DNA of 64,000 nt from Ectothiorhodospiraceae bacterium WFHF3C12 (GCA_013519935.1 JACDUA010000005.1:1-64000); one strand, 5' to 3'. Shown: positions 17,764 to 28,886, counted from the stretch's first letter. Notes: generated by a model not told the origin, from the sequence alone. Program-made: numbers and translations.

Positions 17764-18660
17764 TCAGTCGAGCCCGCCCAGCCACCGGGCAATGGCCTCG
17801 CCGATGGCGTCCGGTGAATCTTCCTGGATGAAGTGACTGCCCGGCACGGTCACCTCGGTCTGGTTTTTCCAGTCGCGGCAGAACTCGCGCATGGGCCCGG
17901 TGAGGATCGCGCCCGGATCGGCGTTGATGAACAGTTTGGGCAGCTCGTTGGCCGCCATCCAGTCGGCGTAGTCCTGGGCGATCTCGGCCACGTCGGCGGG
18001 TTCGCCGTCCAGGGGGATCTCCCGGGGCCAGGTCAGGGTGGGGCGGCGCGCCTCGCCCGGCTCGGCGAAGGGCCGGCGGTACTCGGCCATCTCGGCATGG
18101 TTGAGCTCACGCAGAATCGAGCCGGGCAGCACCCGTTCCACGAAGATGTTCTTCTCCAGCACCATCTCCTCGCCGGCCTCCGAGCGGAATCCGGCGAAGA
18201 TCGGCTTGACCGGCTCCGGCCACTCCGCCCAGGTCATGGGCCGGACGATGGCCTCCATGTAGGCGATGCCGCGGACGCGTTCGCGGTTGCGGTTCGCCCA
18301 GTCGAAGCCCAGGGCCGAGCCCCAGTCGTGGATCACCAGCGTGACCCGGTCCCCCAGGTCCAGCTGCTCCAGCAGCGCGTCCAGGTACTGGCGGTGCTCC
18401 ACGAACCGGTAGCTGCCGGGTCCGGACTCATCCAGTTTGTCGGAGTCGCCCATGCCGATCAGATCCGGCGCGACGCAGCGTCCGATCGAAGCGAGATGGG
18501 GCATGATATTGCGCCACAGGTAGGACGAGGTGGGATTTCCGTGCAGGAACAGGATGGTGTCTCCCGCTCCACGGTCGACATAAGCCATGCGCTTGCCCAG
18601 GACGGTGGTGTATTGCTTCTCGGGAACCTCGGTGCTCAGCATGGGCTGCTCCTCGCTCAT
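17764..18660 (-). CDS. dhaA: Haloalkane dehalogenase, HLD-II type (DhaA/LinB-like)
   Basis: A 298-residue alpha/beta hydrolase with the full HLD-II catalytic pentad. Nucleophile Asp112 and halide-binding Trp113 are in HDWGS, the second halide-binding residue Asn42 is in HGNPTSS, the acid Glu136 is in YMEAI, and base His276 is in GSHFIQED. It should convert haloalkanes to alcohols. The set differs from that of the dehalogenase at 9254-10168, so the two belong to different subfamilies. An MFS gene follows on the same strand. The native substrate is unknown. Confidence 0.92.
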   Translation of the reverse strand: MSEEQPMLSTEVPEKQYTTVLGKRMAYVDRGAGDTILFLHGNPTSSYLWRNIMPHLASIGRCVAPDLIGMGDSDKLDESGPGSYRFVEHRQYLDALLEQLDLGDRVTLVIHDWGSALGFDWANRNRERVRGIAYMEAIVRPMTWAEWPEPVKPIFAGFRSEAGEEMVLEKNIFVERVLPGSILRELNHAEMAEYRRPFAEPGEARRPTLTWPREIPLDGEPADVAEIAQDYADWMAANELPKLFINADPGAILTGPMREFCRDWKNQTEVTVPGSHFIQEDSPDAIGEAIARWLGGLD

Positions 18661-18794
18661 TCATTCTCGCGCGCGGCGCTCCCGGCGTGGCGGAAGTCCG
18701 CGGGCGAAACAGATTATCCCGCATTCACGGTAGACCGCGACGATGCTTTGCGTACACCCTGGCGTCAACCGCCATGACATCCCGGAGCGCCCCG

Positions 18795-19715
18795 ATGACC
18801 GAACTCGTGCTACATCACTACGACCGCTCGCCGTACGCGGAGAAGGCCCGGGCCATGCTGGGCTTCAAGGGAGCGGAGTGGTTCTCGGTGAAGCAGCCGA
18901 GCATCATGCCCAAGCCGGACCTGGTGGCGCTCACCGGCGGCTACCGGCGGATTCCGGTGCTGCAGATCGGCGCGGACGTGTTCTGCGACACCGGCCTGAT
19001 CGCCCTGGAGCTGGAGCGGGCGCAGCCGACGCCGGCGCTGTTTCCACCGGACCTGCCCCCACTGGCGCCGTTTCTATCCGACTGGGTGGACAATTACCTG
19101 TTCTGGCAGGTGGCCCCGTTCGTCACCGGATGCTGGGCGGACGACCTGCCGGACGCATTCATCGAGGATCGTGCCGCCATGACCGGGGGGCGGGGCATGA
19201 CCCGCGAGCGGATGAAAGCGGCCCTGCCCCATCAGCTCGCGCAGATACGGGCCGTGCTGCCCTGGGTGGTCGAGGTGCTTGCCGCATCGGAATACGTGGC
19301 AGGCACGGAGCCGAGCTACCACGACTTTGCCCTCTACCACTGCCTGTGGTTCCTCGGCGCCACCGACCCCGGCCGGGCGCTTCTGGCGGAAGAGCGTTTC
19401 CAGCCGCTGCAACGCTGGGTCGCCCGCATCGGCGCGCATGGCCACGGCCACCCGGCGCCGATGGTCGCGGACGCCGCCCTGGAAGTGGCCCGCACGGCGG
19501 AACCGCGCCCCGTGGAACCCTTTACCGACGACCCGTCGGGACTACAGCCCGGCGCCACGGTCTCGGTCAAGCCGGAGCGATTCGGCACCGAGCGGGTGAC
19601 CGGTGAGCTGCGCCGGGTCGACGCTGCGGGAATCGTCCTCGCCGTCGACACGGAACGGGCCGGCCGGGTGCACGTGCACCTGCCCCGTCAGGGACAGGTG
19701 CTCATGCCCGCCTGA
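18795..19715 (+). CDS. Glutathione S-transferase family protein with C-terminal extension
   Basis: A 306-residue protein. Residues 1-80 form a GST thioredoxin-like domain (LVLHHYDRSPYAEKARAMLG; RRIPVLQIG; CDTGLIALELE). Residues 90-225 are the helical GST domain (SEYVAGTEPSYHDFALYHCL). About 70 further residues form a beta-rich tail (LQPGATVSVKPERFGTERVTG, then VHVHLPRQG) not seen in ordinary GSTs. ATG 18795 is preferred over 18774. Glutathione binding is likely; the reaction is unknown. It is divergent from the dehalogenase gene. Confidence 0.82.
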   Translation: MTELVLHHYDRSPYAEKARAMLGFKGAEWFSVKQPSIMPKPDLVALTGGYRRIPVLQIGADVFCDTGLIALELERAQPTPALFPPDLPPLAPFLSDWVDNYLFWQVAPFVTGCWADDLPDAFIEDRAAMTGGRGMTRERMKAALPHQLAQIRAVLPWVVEVLAASEYVAGTEPSYHDFALYHCLWFLGATDPGRALLAEERFQPLQRWVARIGAHGHGHPAPMVADAALEVARTAEPRPVEPFTDDPSGLQPGATVSVKPERFGTERVTGELRRVDAAGIVLAVDTERAGRVHVHLPRQGQVLMPA

Positions 19716-19748
19716 CGCGCAGCCCCCGATGCCGTCACCGGCCGACGG

Positions 19749-21203
19749 TCAACGCATGTAGAGCTTGCGGACCAGCTTGTGACTCCAGCGCCCGTAGGGC
19801 GGGAAGACCAGATTGGCGAAGCTCAGCTTGCCGCGCTCGAACACGCTCTTGGCGTGGGAGAAGGTGAGGAACCCTTCCCGGGCGTGGTAGTGGCCGATGC
19901 CGGAGGCCCCGACGCCGCCGAATGGCAGGTCGTCCTGGGCCACCTGCATCACCGAATCGTTGATGCACATGCCGCCGGCATGGGTGTTGCGGATGAAGAA
20001 CTCCTGGACGTCCTTGTTGAGGCTCATTACGTACAGGGCCAACGGCCGCGTGCCGCGGCGGATGATCGACGCCGCGTCCTCCAGATCGCGGTAAGTGATG
20101 ATGGGCAGTAGAGGGCCGAATATCTCCTCCTGCGCCACTTTGGTATCGGCGGGTGGATTCACCACCGCCGTTAACGGAAAGCGCCGTTTTTCCGGGTCCG
20201 GCCGCAGGTCGCTGCCGCCCAGCGGCTCCACCCGGGCGTCGGTGTTCCGAACCTCGTCCAGCCAGCCGCTGAGGCGCTCGAACTGGCGTTCGTTGATGAT
20301 CGAGGCGAAGTCCGGATTGCTCATCTCGTCGGGATAGAGCCGTTTCTGGAGCTTTCTGGCGCTGGCGAGGAGCTCGTCGACGCGGGACTCCGGGCAGAGG
20401 ATGTAATCGGTGGCCACGCAGGTCTGGCCGGCGTTGATGTCCTTGCCCCAGAGGAAGCGCTCCACCGCCATGTCCATGGGGATCTCGTCGTCGATGATGG
20501 TCGGCGACTTGCCGCCGAGCTCCAGCGTCACGGGCGTCAGGTGCTCCGCGGCGGCCTTCATGACCAGCCGGCCCACGGCCGTGGAGCCGGTGAAGAGCAG
20601 ATGATCGAAGGGCAGGGCGGTGAAGGCCTGGGCCACCTCGGCGTCGCCTTCAATAACGGCGACCTTGTCCTCGTCAAAGCACTCGTCGAGCACTTGCCGT
20701 ACCGCCTTGCCGGTCTCGGGCGCGAATTCGGAGACCTTGATCATGGCCCGGTTGCCGGCGGCAAGCGCCGCGATCAACGGCCCCATGGCCAGGTAGACGG
20801 GGTAGTTCCAGGGCACCACGATACCCACCACGCCCAGCGGCTGGTAAACGACACGGGCCTTGGCGGGCTGGTGCAGCGGGCTGACATGGCGCCGCTCCGG
20901 CTTCATCCACTTGCGCACTTTGCCCGCGGCGTACCGGGCGCCCATGACGCTCGGCAGGACGTCCCCGAGGAGAGACTCATCGCGGGCACGGCAGCCGAAG
21001 TCGCTGTTCATGGCCTCGGCCAGCATCTTCTCGTGTTTTATCAGGGCGTCCTTGAGCCGCGTGATGTCTTCGATGCGCTGCTCCGCGGACGGATAGGGGT
21101 CGGCCTCGAAAGCTTCGCGCTGACGATTGAGAAGCGCGGTCAGCGCTTCCCGTGACGAGCGCTGCTCACCGCTGTCGACCGCTGCGATGTGACTCCGGGT
21201 CAT
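19749..21203 (-). CDS. Coniferyl-aldehyde-type dehydrogenase
   Basis: A 484-residue NAD(P)-dependent aldehyde dehydrogenase. Glu in LELGGKSP and catalytic Cys in NAGQTCVA are visible, with the cofactor loop FTGSTAVGR. The C-terminal part resembles the class 3-like coniferyl aldehyde dehydrogenase group, which oxidises aromatic or long-chain aldehydes to acids. ATG 21203 has GGAGG upstream. The gene lies downstream of, and on the same strand as, an AraC regulator. Confidence 0.88.
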   Translation of the reverse strand: MTRSHIAAVDSGEQRSSREALTALLNRQREAFEADPYPSAEQRIEDITRLKDALIKHEKMLAEAMNSDFGCRARDESLLGDVLPSVMGARYAAGKVRKWMKPERRHVSPLHQPAKARVVYQPLGVVGIVVPWNYPVYLAMGPLIAALAAGNRAMIKVSEFAPETGKAVRQVLDECFDEDKVAVIEGDAEVAQAFTALPFDHLLFTGSTAVGRLVMKAAAEHLTPVTLELGGKSPTIIDDEIPMDMAVERFLWGKDINAGQTCVATDYILCPESRVDELLASARKLQKRLYPDEMSNPDFASIINERQFERLSGWLDEVRNTDARVEPLGGSDLRPDPEKRRFPLTAVVNPPADTKVAQEEIFGPLLPIITYRDLEDAASIIRRGTRPLALYVMSLNKDVQEFFIRNTHAGGMCINDSVMQVAQDDLPFGGVGASGIGHYHAREGFLTFSHAKSVFERGKLSFANLVFPPYGRWSHKLVRKLYMR

Positions 21204-21312
21204 GACTGTATCCTCCGTACGCTTATTCCGCGCTGTCTCATCCCAGTATAGGAACGTGGCGGGCCGGCGCGAATGCCCGGCCGTCCGCCGGTCGCGCCAA
21301 CGGCCTATCCAC

Positions 21313-22347
21313 TCAGGCCACTTTGTGGTTGCCGCGCTGGCGGTAGAGCCCGGGCGGTAGCCCCATCCAACGCTGAAATGCCCGCGAGAAGTTGTTGACG
21401 CTGGAGAAGCCCAGCATGTAGCTGATTTCGCCGAGGGAGAGCTGGCCTTCCTGGAGATGCTGCAGCGCCAGGCTCCTGCGTGTTTCATCCAGCAGTGTCT
21501 TGTAGCTGGTTCCCTGATTGCCGAGCTTGCGTTGCAGGTGGCGCCGGCTCAAGTGCAGGCGGCGGGCGAGCTCCGCCTGGGTGGGCGGTCCCATCGGCAG
21601 CGAGTCCATGATCTGGCTTCGCACCGCGCTGACCATGTCCTCGCGATCCAGGCGGGCGATGGACTGTACCAGCAGCCGCTCGTGCAGGCGCGTGATCTGC
21701 GGGTTCGCCGTGGGCAGGGGGGCCTCCAGCAAGGCGCGGTCGAAGACCAGGTGATTGGCCGTGGCGCCGAAGCTGATGCGGCAGTCCAGGTCGTCTGCCA
21801 GTGCGTCCGCGAAGCGCGGCGGCTTGCCCGTGAGGCCGGCGCTGCGCGGCGCGAACTCCGGATCGTGTAGATGGCGCATGAAACGCAGCACCACCGAGAA
21901 GAATCCGCAGATCGAGTGCTGCGACAGAACCGGACGGCCCTCCGAATCACAGGCGAGCCGCATCTGCAGGGCGACGGTATCCGGTGTCTCGCGGAGCTCC
22001 AGGCGGCAGGTGTCCGACACGATGCGCTTGTAGCGGGCGAGACGCTCCAGCATGTCGCGCAGCGACTCCGAGGCCATCATCGAATAGCCGAGTATCGAGA
22101 AGGTGCTCGGATGCGCGTAGGAGGCCAGGCGAAGCGGGAAAGCGGGATCACCGGTAGCCTCGCAGGCGACCTCCAGCAGGCTGTTGACCCGCTGGATGGG
22201 CACCCTGAGGTCGGGGTCCCGCAGGACCGCGGGGTCCAGGCCGCAGGCCGACATGACCTCGGTGGCTTCCACGCCGCGTGCGTTCATGGCGCGGGCCGCG
22301 GTGACGACCCATCCCGCGACGGCGGTGTAGTCTTCCTGATGCGTCAT
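21313..22347 (-). CDS. AraC family transcriptional regulator (OruR-like)
   Basis: A 344-residue protein. An N-terminal arabinose-binding-like domain of the OruR/ArgR type (about 15-210) precedes a C-terminal AraC DNA-binding domain with two helix-turn-helix motifs (TQAELARRLHLSRRHLQRKL and SLGEISYMLGFSSVNNFSRA). It is transcribed in the same direction as the aldehyde dehydrogenase 110 bases downstream and divergently from metY; either could be the target. The effector is unknown. In-frame extensions upstream of ATG 22347 show no resemblance to the family. Confidence 0.9.
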   Translation of the reverse strand: MTHQEDYTAVAGWVVTAARAMNARGVEATEVMSACGLDPAVLRDPDLRVPIQRVNSLLEVACEATGDPAFPLRLASYAHPSTFSILGYSMMASESLRDMLERLARYKRIVSDTCRLELRETPDTVALQMRLACDSEGRPVLSQHSICGFFSVVLRFMRHLHDPEFAPRSAGLTGKPPRFADALADDLDCRISFGATANHLVFDRALLEAPLPTANPQITRLHERLLVQSIARLDREDMVSAVRSQIMDSLPMGPPTQAELARRLHLSRRHLQRKLGNQGTSYKTLLDETRRSLALQHLQEGQLSLGEISYMLGFSSVNNFSRAFQRWMGLPPGLYRQRGNHKVA

Positions 22348-22543
22348 CTTTGACGCCCCCTCCGTGCGACCCTTGTTCCGGATCATTATGATTCTGAAAC
22401 GCCAGTCTACGGTGCAAGGTCGCCGGGTTCCAGCCGCCTGAAATCCCTCGGCAAAGGGGCGCGGACAAGCCGCCCGCGCGCTGCTACCATCGCAGCACGC
22501 GGTGGCACGCGCCGATGATTGACGATTCAGGGGAGAAACCGCT

Positions 22544-23821
22544 TTGAAACTGGAAACCATTGCCATCCACGGCGGCTATGAGCCGGAGCCCACCACCAAG
22601 GCGGTGGCGGTGCCCATCTACCAGACCACGTCCTACGCCTTCGACGACACCCAGCATGGCGCGGACCTGTTCGATCTGAAGGTGGAAGGCAACATCTACA
22701 GCCGCATCATGAACCCGACCTGCGGCGTGCTGGAGCAGCGCGTGGCGGCCATGGAGGGCGGCATCGGCGGGCTTGCCGTGGCCTCGGGGATGTCGGCCAT
22801 CACCTATGCCATCCAGTGCATCACCCGGGCCGGCGACAACATCGTCACCACCAGCCAGCTCTATGGCGGCACCTACAACCTGTTCGCCCACGGCCTGCCG
22901 AACATGGGCATCGAAGTGCGTTTCGCCGACGCCGATGACTTCGACAGGCTCGACAGCCTCATCGACGACCGGACCAAAGCCGTGTTCTGCGAGAGCGTGG
23001 GCAATCCCAACGGCAACGTGGTGGACATCGAGAAGCTCGCCGGGATCGCCCATCACCACGGGGTGCCTCTGATCGTCGACAATACCGTGCCGACGCCCTA
23101 CCTGTGGCGGCCCATCGACAGCGGTGCCGATATCGTGGTCCATTCCCTGACCAAGTACATGGGGGGGCACGGCACCACGGTCGGCGGCATCATTGTCGAC
23201 TCGGGGAAGTTCCCCTGGGCCGATCACGGTGAGCGGTACCCGATGATGGTGGAGCCGGATCCTTCCTACCACGGCGTGGTTTACACGGAGGCCCTGGGCG
23301 AGGCTGCCTACATCGGCCGCTGCCGGGTGGCGCCGCTGCGCAACATGGGCGCCGCGCTGTCGCCGTTCAACGCCTTCCAGCTCATGCAGGGTATCGAGAC
23401 GTTGCCGCTGCGCATGGACCGCCATTGCGACAACGCGGTCAAGGTCGCGAAACACCTGGAGGACCACCGCCAGGTCAAGTGGGTGAAGTACGCCGGGCTC
23501 GAAAGCAGCCGGTATTACCCACTGACGCAGAAATACATGGGCGGGCGTGCGGCGGGCATCCTGAGCTTCGGCATTGAGGGCGGCGCGGAGGCGGGGGCGA
23601 AGTTCATCGACGCCCTGAACCTCATCGTCCGGCTGGTCAACATCGGCGACGCCAAGTCCCTGGCCTGTCACCCGGCTACCACGACCCACCGCCAGCTCAA
23701 TGACGAGGAGTTGGAAACCGCGGGCGTGACCCGGGACATGGTGCGCCTGTCCATCGGTATCGAACACCCGGACGACATCCTGGCGGACATCGACCAGGCC
23801 CTGGCGGCCGCCAGGGCCTGA
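22544..23821 (+). CDS. metY: O-acetylhomoserine sulfhydrylase (PLP enzyme)
   Basis: A 425-residue Cys/Met-metabolism PLP enzyme. The N terminus (TIAIHGGYEPEPTTKAVAVP) and the PLP lysine in VVHSLTKYMGGHGT are as in MetY, and NLVRL-type segments and the ALNLIVRLVNIGDAKSLACHP region are typical. It makes homocysteine directly from O-acetylhomoserine and sulfide. The conserved N terminus begins at a TTG (22544) with AGGGGAGAAA upstream, so TTG is the likely start. It is divergent from the AraC gene. Confidence 0.93.
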   Translation: MKLETIAIHGGYEPEPTTKAVAVPIYQTTSYAFDDTQHGADLFDLKVEGNIYSRIMNPTCGVLEQRVAAMEGGIGGLAVASGMSAITYAIQCITRAGDNIVTTSQLYGGTYNLFAHGLPNMGIEVRFADADDFDRLDSLIDDRTKAVFCESVGNPNGNVVDIEKLAGIAHHHGVPLIVDNTVPTPYLWRPIDSGADIVVHSLTKYMGGHGTTVGGIIVDSGKFPWADHGERYPMMVEPDPSYHGVVYTEALGEAAYIGRCRVAPLRNMGAALSPFNAFQLMQGIETLPLRMDRHCDNAVKVAKHLEDHRQVKWVKYAGLESSRYYPLTQKYMGGRAAGILSFGIEGGAEAGAKFIDALNLIVRLVNIGDAKSLACHPATTTHRQLNDEELETAGVTRDMVRLSIGIEHPDDILADIDQALAAARA

Positions 23822-23877
23822 CTCGTGTCTCGCTGAGCGGTTCGCGGCCAGGGGCCGCTCCTGCGTCGGGAACCCGC

Positions 23878-23945
23878 GTGGGAGCGGCGGCCCAGCCGCA
23901 AGGCCCTCAGCCGCCGAGCCTTTGCCGCGGGGACGCGCTTCCCGC
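23878..23945. repeat. Inverted pair of REP-like elements, family B
   Basis: GTGGGAGCGGCGGCCCAGCC begins at 23878, and a reverse-orientation partner ending GGACGCGCTTCCCGC lies at 23922-23945. The same pair, in better-conserved form, occurs at 28887-28952. It follows metY and precedes the DUF5666 locus. The surrounding gap 23822-24203 otherwise holds only the palindrome at 24144 and the ribosome binding site of the next gene. Confidence 0.65.
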
Positions 23946-24143
23946 ATGCGGTGCGATGGCGCCTCGGTCTCCGACCGTCCGTTAGCGCGGCGTGGTCGCC
24001 GCGAATGGGGCCAGATCCGCAGGCAGGCTGGGCGCAGCGAAACGCCGCCCCCCAGGGAGGCTGTTCCCTGGATCACGCAGCGCCACCCGTTCAGCCGCCC
24101 GTCTGCCGCCGCGGCGCCTGTTTCTGCTTGCCAAAGCCAAAAA

Positions 24144-24161
24144 TTGGGAATATATTCCCAA
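24144..24161. promoter_or_regulatory. Perfect 18-bp palindrome upstream of the first DUF5666 gene
   Basis: TTGGGAATATATTCCCAA is perfectly self-complementary and lies in an AT-rich island 43 bases before the ATG at 24204, in otherwise very GC-rich DNA. That position suits an operator overlapping the promoter. A half-site AATTCCCAA recurs at 25933-25941, directly before the DUF6502 start. The regulator is unknown. Confidence 0.55.
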
Positions 24162-24203
24162 AAAATGGGTGACGGCCAGTCAACGGCGCAAGGAGATCGA
24201 GCC

Positions 24204-25859
<1,656 letters not shown>

Positions 25860-25876
25860 CCGGTAGCCTCATCGCC

Positions 25877-25925
25877 GGCCCCGTAACCCGCCGGCACCGG
25901 TCCGGTGGGCTACGGGGGCGTTTTC
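25877..25925 (+). terminator. Intrinsic terminator after the first DUF5666 gene
   Basis: CCCCGTA (25879-25885) pairs with TACGGGG (25911-25917), and the inner CCGCCGG/CCGGTGGG segments extend the stem. It is followed by GCGTTTT. This separates transcription of the first DUF5666 gene from the DUF6502 gene. Confidence 0.6.
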
Positions 25926-25943
25926 GGGCGACAATTCCCAACC

Positions 25944-26765
25944 ATGACGGGGCGAATCCAAGAAGCACTCACGCGGGCCGTACGGCGCATCCTCCGGCCG
26001 CTGGTCCGGATCCTGCTGCGCAACGGAGTCGCCTTTGGGGATTTCGCCGAACAGGTCAGGCGCGTCTACGTGGAGATCGCCATGGCGGAATTCCAGGTGC
26101 CCGGGCGCAAGCCTTCCGTGTCCCGCACGGCAACCATCACCGGGCTGACCCGCAAAGAGGTGAGCCGGCAACTCGAGATCCTGGAGGCCAGCGAGGAACC
26201 CGGCCTGGAACCCCAGAACCGGGCCGCACAGGTCGTGGCCGGCTGGGTACGGGATGCCGACTTCCAGGACGGGCGCGGCGAGCCCCGGCCACTGAGCATG
26301 GAGGATATGGGCGGTGGCTTTCCGGCGCTGGTCAAGCGCTACTCCGGCGACATGACGGCACGGGCGGTCCTCGACGAGCTGCAACGCGTCGGTGCCGTCG
26401 ACCGCCTGGACGACGGCCGCGTGGTGTTGCTCTCCCGCTCCTACGTGCCGACCCGGGACGACGCCGCCAAGATCGACATTCTGGGCTCCGACGTCTCCCT
26501 GTTGATGGACACCATCCATCACAACCTCGACCACGCCGACCGCCAGGCCCGGTATCAGCGCAAGGTCCTGTACGACAACCTCCCGGCGGAATACGTCGAG
26601 CGTTTCCGCGAGGAGGCGGCGCGCCGCTGCCAGTCGCTGCTGGAGGAGCTCGACCACGAGCTCGCCGCCAACGACCGCGACATGAATCCCACCGTGCACG
26701 GCGCCGGCCGCTACCAGGCCGGCGTGGGCATTTTCTATTTCGAGGACGATCTCGATGAGCAGTGA
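25944..26765 (+). CDS. DUF6502 family protein, helix-turn-helix-like
   Basis: A 273-residue soluble protein of the DUF6502 type. Residues about 45-75 (SVSRTATITGLTRKEVSRQL) look like a helix-turn-helix, and about 125-160 (ARAVLDELQRVGAV, then RVVLLSRSYVP) like a second winged helix, so DNA binding is likely by inference. The C terminus (QRKVLYDNLPAEYVERFREE...) is helical. ATG 25944 is used; a half-copy of the 24144 palindrome lies immediately before it. The 3' end overlaps the next DUF5666 gene by 11 bases, so the two are translationally coupled. Confidence 0.8.
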   Translation: MTGRIQEALTRAVRRILRPLVRILLRNGVAFGDFAEQVRRVYVEIAMAEFQVPGRKPSVSRTATITGLTRKEVSRQLEILEASEEPGLEPQNRAAQVVAGWVRDADFQDGRGEPRPLSMEDMGGGFPALVKRYSGDMTARAVLDELQRVGAVDRLDDGRVVLLSRSYVPTRDDAAKIDILGSDVSLLMDTIHHNLDHADRQARYQRKVLYDNLPAEYVERFREEAARRCQSLLEELDHELAANDRDMNPTVHGAGRYQAGVGIFYFEDDLDEQ

Positions 26766-28275
26766 TTCCAAGCCCATGACCACCGGCCTGATTCTGCGGC
26801 GCCTCCTGGCCGCGGCGACACTCATCTCGGCCGCCGCGCTCAGTGGCTGCGGGGGCGGCGGCACCACGCTGGCCGGTGGCGGCACCAGCGGTACGGGCAT
26901 CACCCAGGGATCCGTGACCGGGTTCGGCAGCGTGATCGTCAATGGAACACGGTTCGAGACCACCGGTGCCGATGTCACCGTAAACGGTGTTCCGGGGACC
27001 GAGGGCGATCTGGCCGTGGGAATGGTGGTCACCCTTCGCGGCGAATGGGACCGTGAAACCGGGGAGGGTACGGCCGAAACGGTGGTCTACGACGATGCCC
27101 TGCGCGGTCCGGTGTCCGACGTGGACCCCTCGGCCGGGCGCTTCCGGGTTCTGGGACAGTCCGTAGAGGTCACGGGCAGCACGGTATTCGACCTGGGTGT
27201 GGCCACCGATTTGCCGCTCTCCGAATTGGCGCCGGATGACCGGGTCGCGGTGAGCGGCCATTTCGACGCCGCCGGCGTACTGCGGGCCACGCGTGTGGAG
27301 CGGCCGGCACCGGCTGATGGGGTACGCCTGAGGGGCCATGTGGCCGACGGCAGCCTGAACAGCGAGACCAACCGTTTCGAGCTCGACGGCGGGCAGGTGG
27401 TTGACTATACCGCCGTCCTTGCCACCGGCCCGTACGAAGAAGAGGAACTGGAGGACCGGCTGGAGCAGGCGCCGGTGGTTGTCGTTGAAGGCGCGGGTGT
27501 GGGCATGGACGGTGTCCTCAATGCCATGTCCCTCAGTCTCCCCGAGGGTGTCCTGGTCGGTGATGATATCGACGACGTCCAGCTCGAGGGGCTAACCACG
27601 TCCGGCAGCGGCTGGAGCGACTTTTCCGTCGCCGGGCAGCGCGTTCTCACCAGCGGGTTGACGGACTTTGAGCCGGATAACCTGCCGGATAGCGCCTTCG
27701 AGGTCGGCCTGCGGGTCGAAGTGGAGGGCTGGCTCAATGACGCCGGTGAGCTGGTCGCGGAGGAGGTGGAGCTGCGGCCCGAAGGCGACGCCGAGGTGGA
27801 GGATTTCATTGCCGAGATCGTCGACGCCCAGCAGCGGATAATGCGAACGCGGCTGGGGGTGCGGGTCAAAGTCACCGAAACGACCGTGTTCGAGGACGAT
27901 GACGACCGGGATATTGCATTCGACGATCTGCGCGGCGAGGCCGACGCGAATGGCCCCGACTACCTGGAAGTGGACGGCTACTGGGACGCGGGCAATGCTT
28001 ACCTGGTGGCCACGCGTCTGGAACGTGAGGACGAGGACGCCGACGAGAGCTGTTCGCTGGAGGGCCGCATCCAGTCGATAGTCGGCAATACAGTCGGATT
28101 GCTCGGCGTGGACGTCGACGTCGTGGAGCCTTCGGATCTGACCGCGTTCGCGGATGATCAGTTTGTGGTGGCCGAGCCGCGGGACGATGAACCCGCGGAC
28201 TGCGAGGACGGCATGCGTAATGCCGTTCTAGAGGCCGGGGACGGCGATGACGATGACGATGACGACGATGACTGA
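26755..28275 (+). CDS. DUF5666 lipoprotein (second copy)
   Basis: A 506-residue acidic lipoprotein paralogous to the one at 24204. The signal peptide ends at lipobox LSGC, followed by Gly-rich linker. DUF5666-type modules are recognised by VTGFGSVIVNGTRFETTGADV, LAVGMVVTLRGEW, DDALRGPVSDVDP and FRVLGQSVEVTGSTVF, then further weaker repeats including VKVTETTVFEDDDD. It ends in a short GDGD-plus-Asp tail. It overlaps the DUF6502 gene. ATG 26776 (MTTGL) is an alternative start. Function unknown. Confidence 0.85.
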   Translation: MSSDSKPMTTGLILRRLLAAATLISAAALSGCGGGGTTLAGGGTSGTGITQGSVTGFGSVIVNGTRFETTGADVTVNGVPGTEGDLAVGMVVTLRGEWDRETGEGTAETVVYDDALRGPVSDVDPSAGRFRVLGQSVEVTGSTVFDLGVATDLPLSELAPDDRVAVSGHFDAAGVLRATRVERPAPADGVRLRGHVADGSLNSETNRFELDGGQVVDYTAVLATGPYEEEELEDRLEQAPVVVVEGAGVGMDGVLNAMSLSLPEGVLVGDDIDDVQLEGLTTSGSGWSDFSVAGQRVLTSGLTDFEPDNLPDSAFEVGLRVEVEGWLNDAGELVAEEVELRPEGDAEVEDFIAEIVDAQQRIMRTRLGVRVKVTETTVFEDDDDRDIAFDDLRGEADANGPDYLEVDGYWDAGNAYLVATRLEREDEDADESCSLEGRIQSIVGNTVGLLGVDVDVVEPSDLTAFADDQFVVAEPRDDEPADCEDGMRNAVLEAGDGDDDDDDDDD

Positions 28276-28330
28276 ACCCGGTGGCCTTTCACCGTCCCCC
28301 ATAGGTCCGCGGGAGCGTCAGTAGCGGTAG

Positions 28331-28394
28331 CTCGGTTGGACTTGTCATCCGACGTTTTCGGGTAATTGTCGGCGCCGGCTTCGCCGGTGCCGAC
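28331..28394 (+). repeat. Composite REP-like element, family A (copy 1)
   Basis: Two adjacent hairpins: a degenerate GTCGGATGG/CCATCCGAC stem at 28331-28353, then GTCGGCGCCGGC (28368-28379), loop TTC, GCCGGTGCCGAC (28383-28394). The same two-hairpin order occurs reversed at 57169-57233. Confidence 0.7.
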
Positions 28395-28602
28395 CTACTG
28401 CGGCAACTGCTGCGGCAACGCTGGGCTCGTTTCGTCCGGAACCTGCGGCGGGGCGCTGATTCAGAGGTCCACCGGAGCCGGTTCGCGGCCGTGGGCCGTT
28501 CCTACATCTGCGGGCCCGCGGGGTGGAAAGCGGCGGGGCGAACCTTGAGGGTGAAAGGGCCGCCGCATTGTCGCCGCGAGGACGCGCCTCCCACAGCCGT
28601 AG

Positions 28603-28664
28603 GTCGGATGGGCTTGCCATCCGACGATTTCCAGTAATCTTCCGCCAGCTTCGCCGGTGCCGAC
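28603..28664 (+). repeat. Composite REP-like element, family A (copy 2)
   Basis: A perfect 9-bp stem GTCGGATGG/CCATCCGAC with loop GCTTG at 28603-28625, followed by the second hairpin, whose left arm has decayed while the right arm GCCGGTGCCGAC (28653-28664) is intact. Confidence 0.7.
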
Positions 28665-28886
28665 CTGCTGCGGCAACGCTGGGCTCGTTTCGTCCGGAAC
28701 CTGCGGCGGGGCGCTGATTCAGAGGTCCACCGGAGCCGGTTTGCGGCCGTGGGCCATTCCTACATCTGCGGGCCCGCGGGGTGGGAAGCGGCGGGACGAA
28801 CCCGGCTGGTGAAGGGATCGCCGCATTGTCGCCGCGAGGACGCGCCTCCCACGCTCAAGCCTTGGCTCCCTGGTCTCCCGCCGGTT

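Larger units (their letters stand above)
28327..28855. repeat. Imperfect tandem duplication, about 260 bases per unit
   Basis: Both units contain the same long stretch running from CGCCGGTGCCGACCT through GCTGGGCTCGTTTCGTCCGG and GATTCAGAGGTCCACCGGAG to GACGCGCCTCCCAC. Unit 1 has an extra 12-base duplication (ACTGCTGCGGCA) near 28400. Each unit starts with a GTCGGATGG-type hairpin (degenerate in unit 1) and ends with a reversed family B element (28571-28594 and 28829-28852). Confidence 0.8.
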
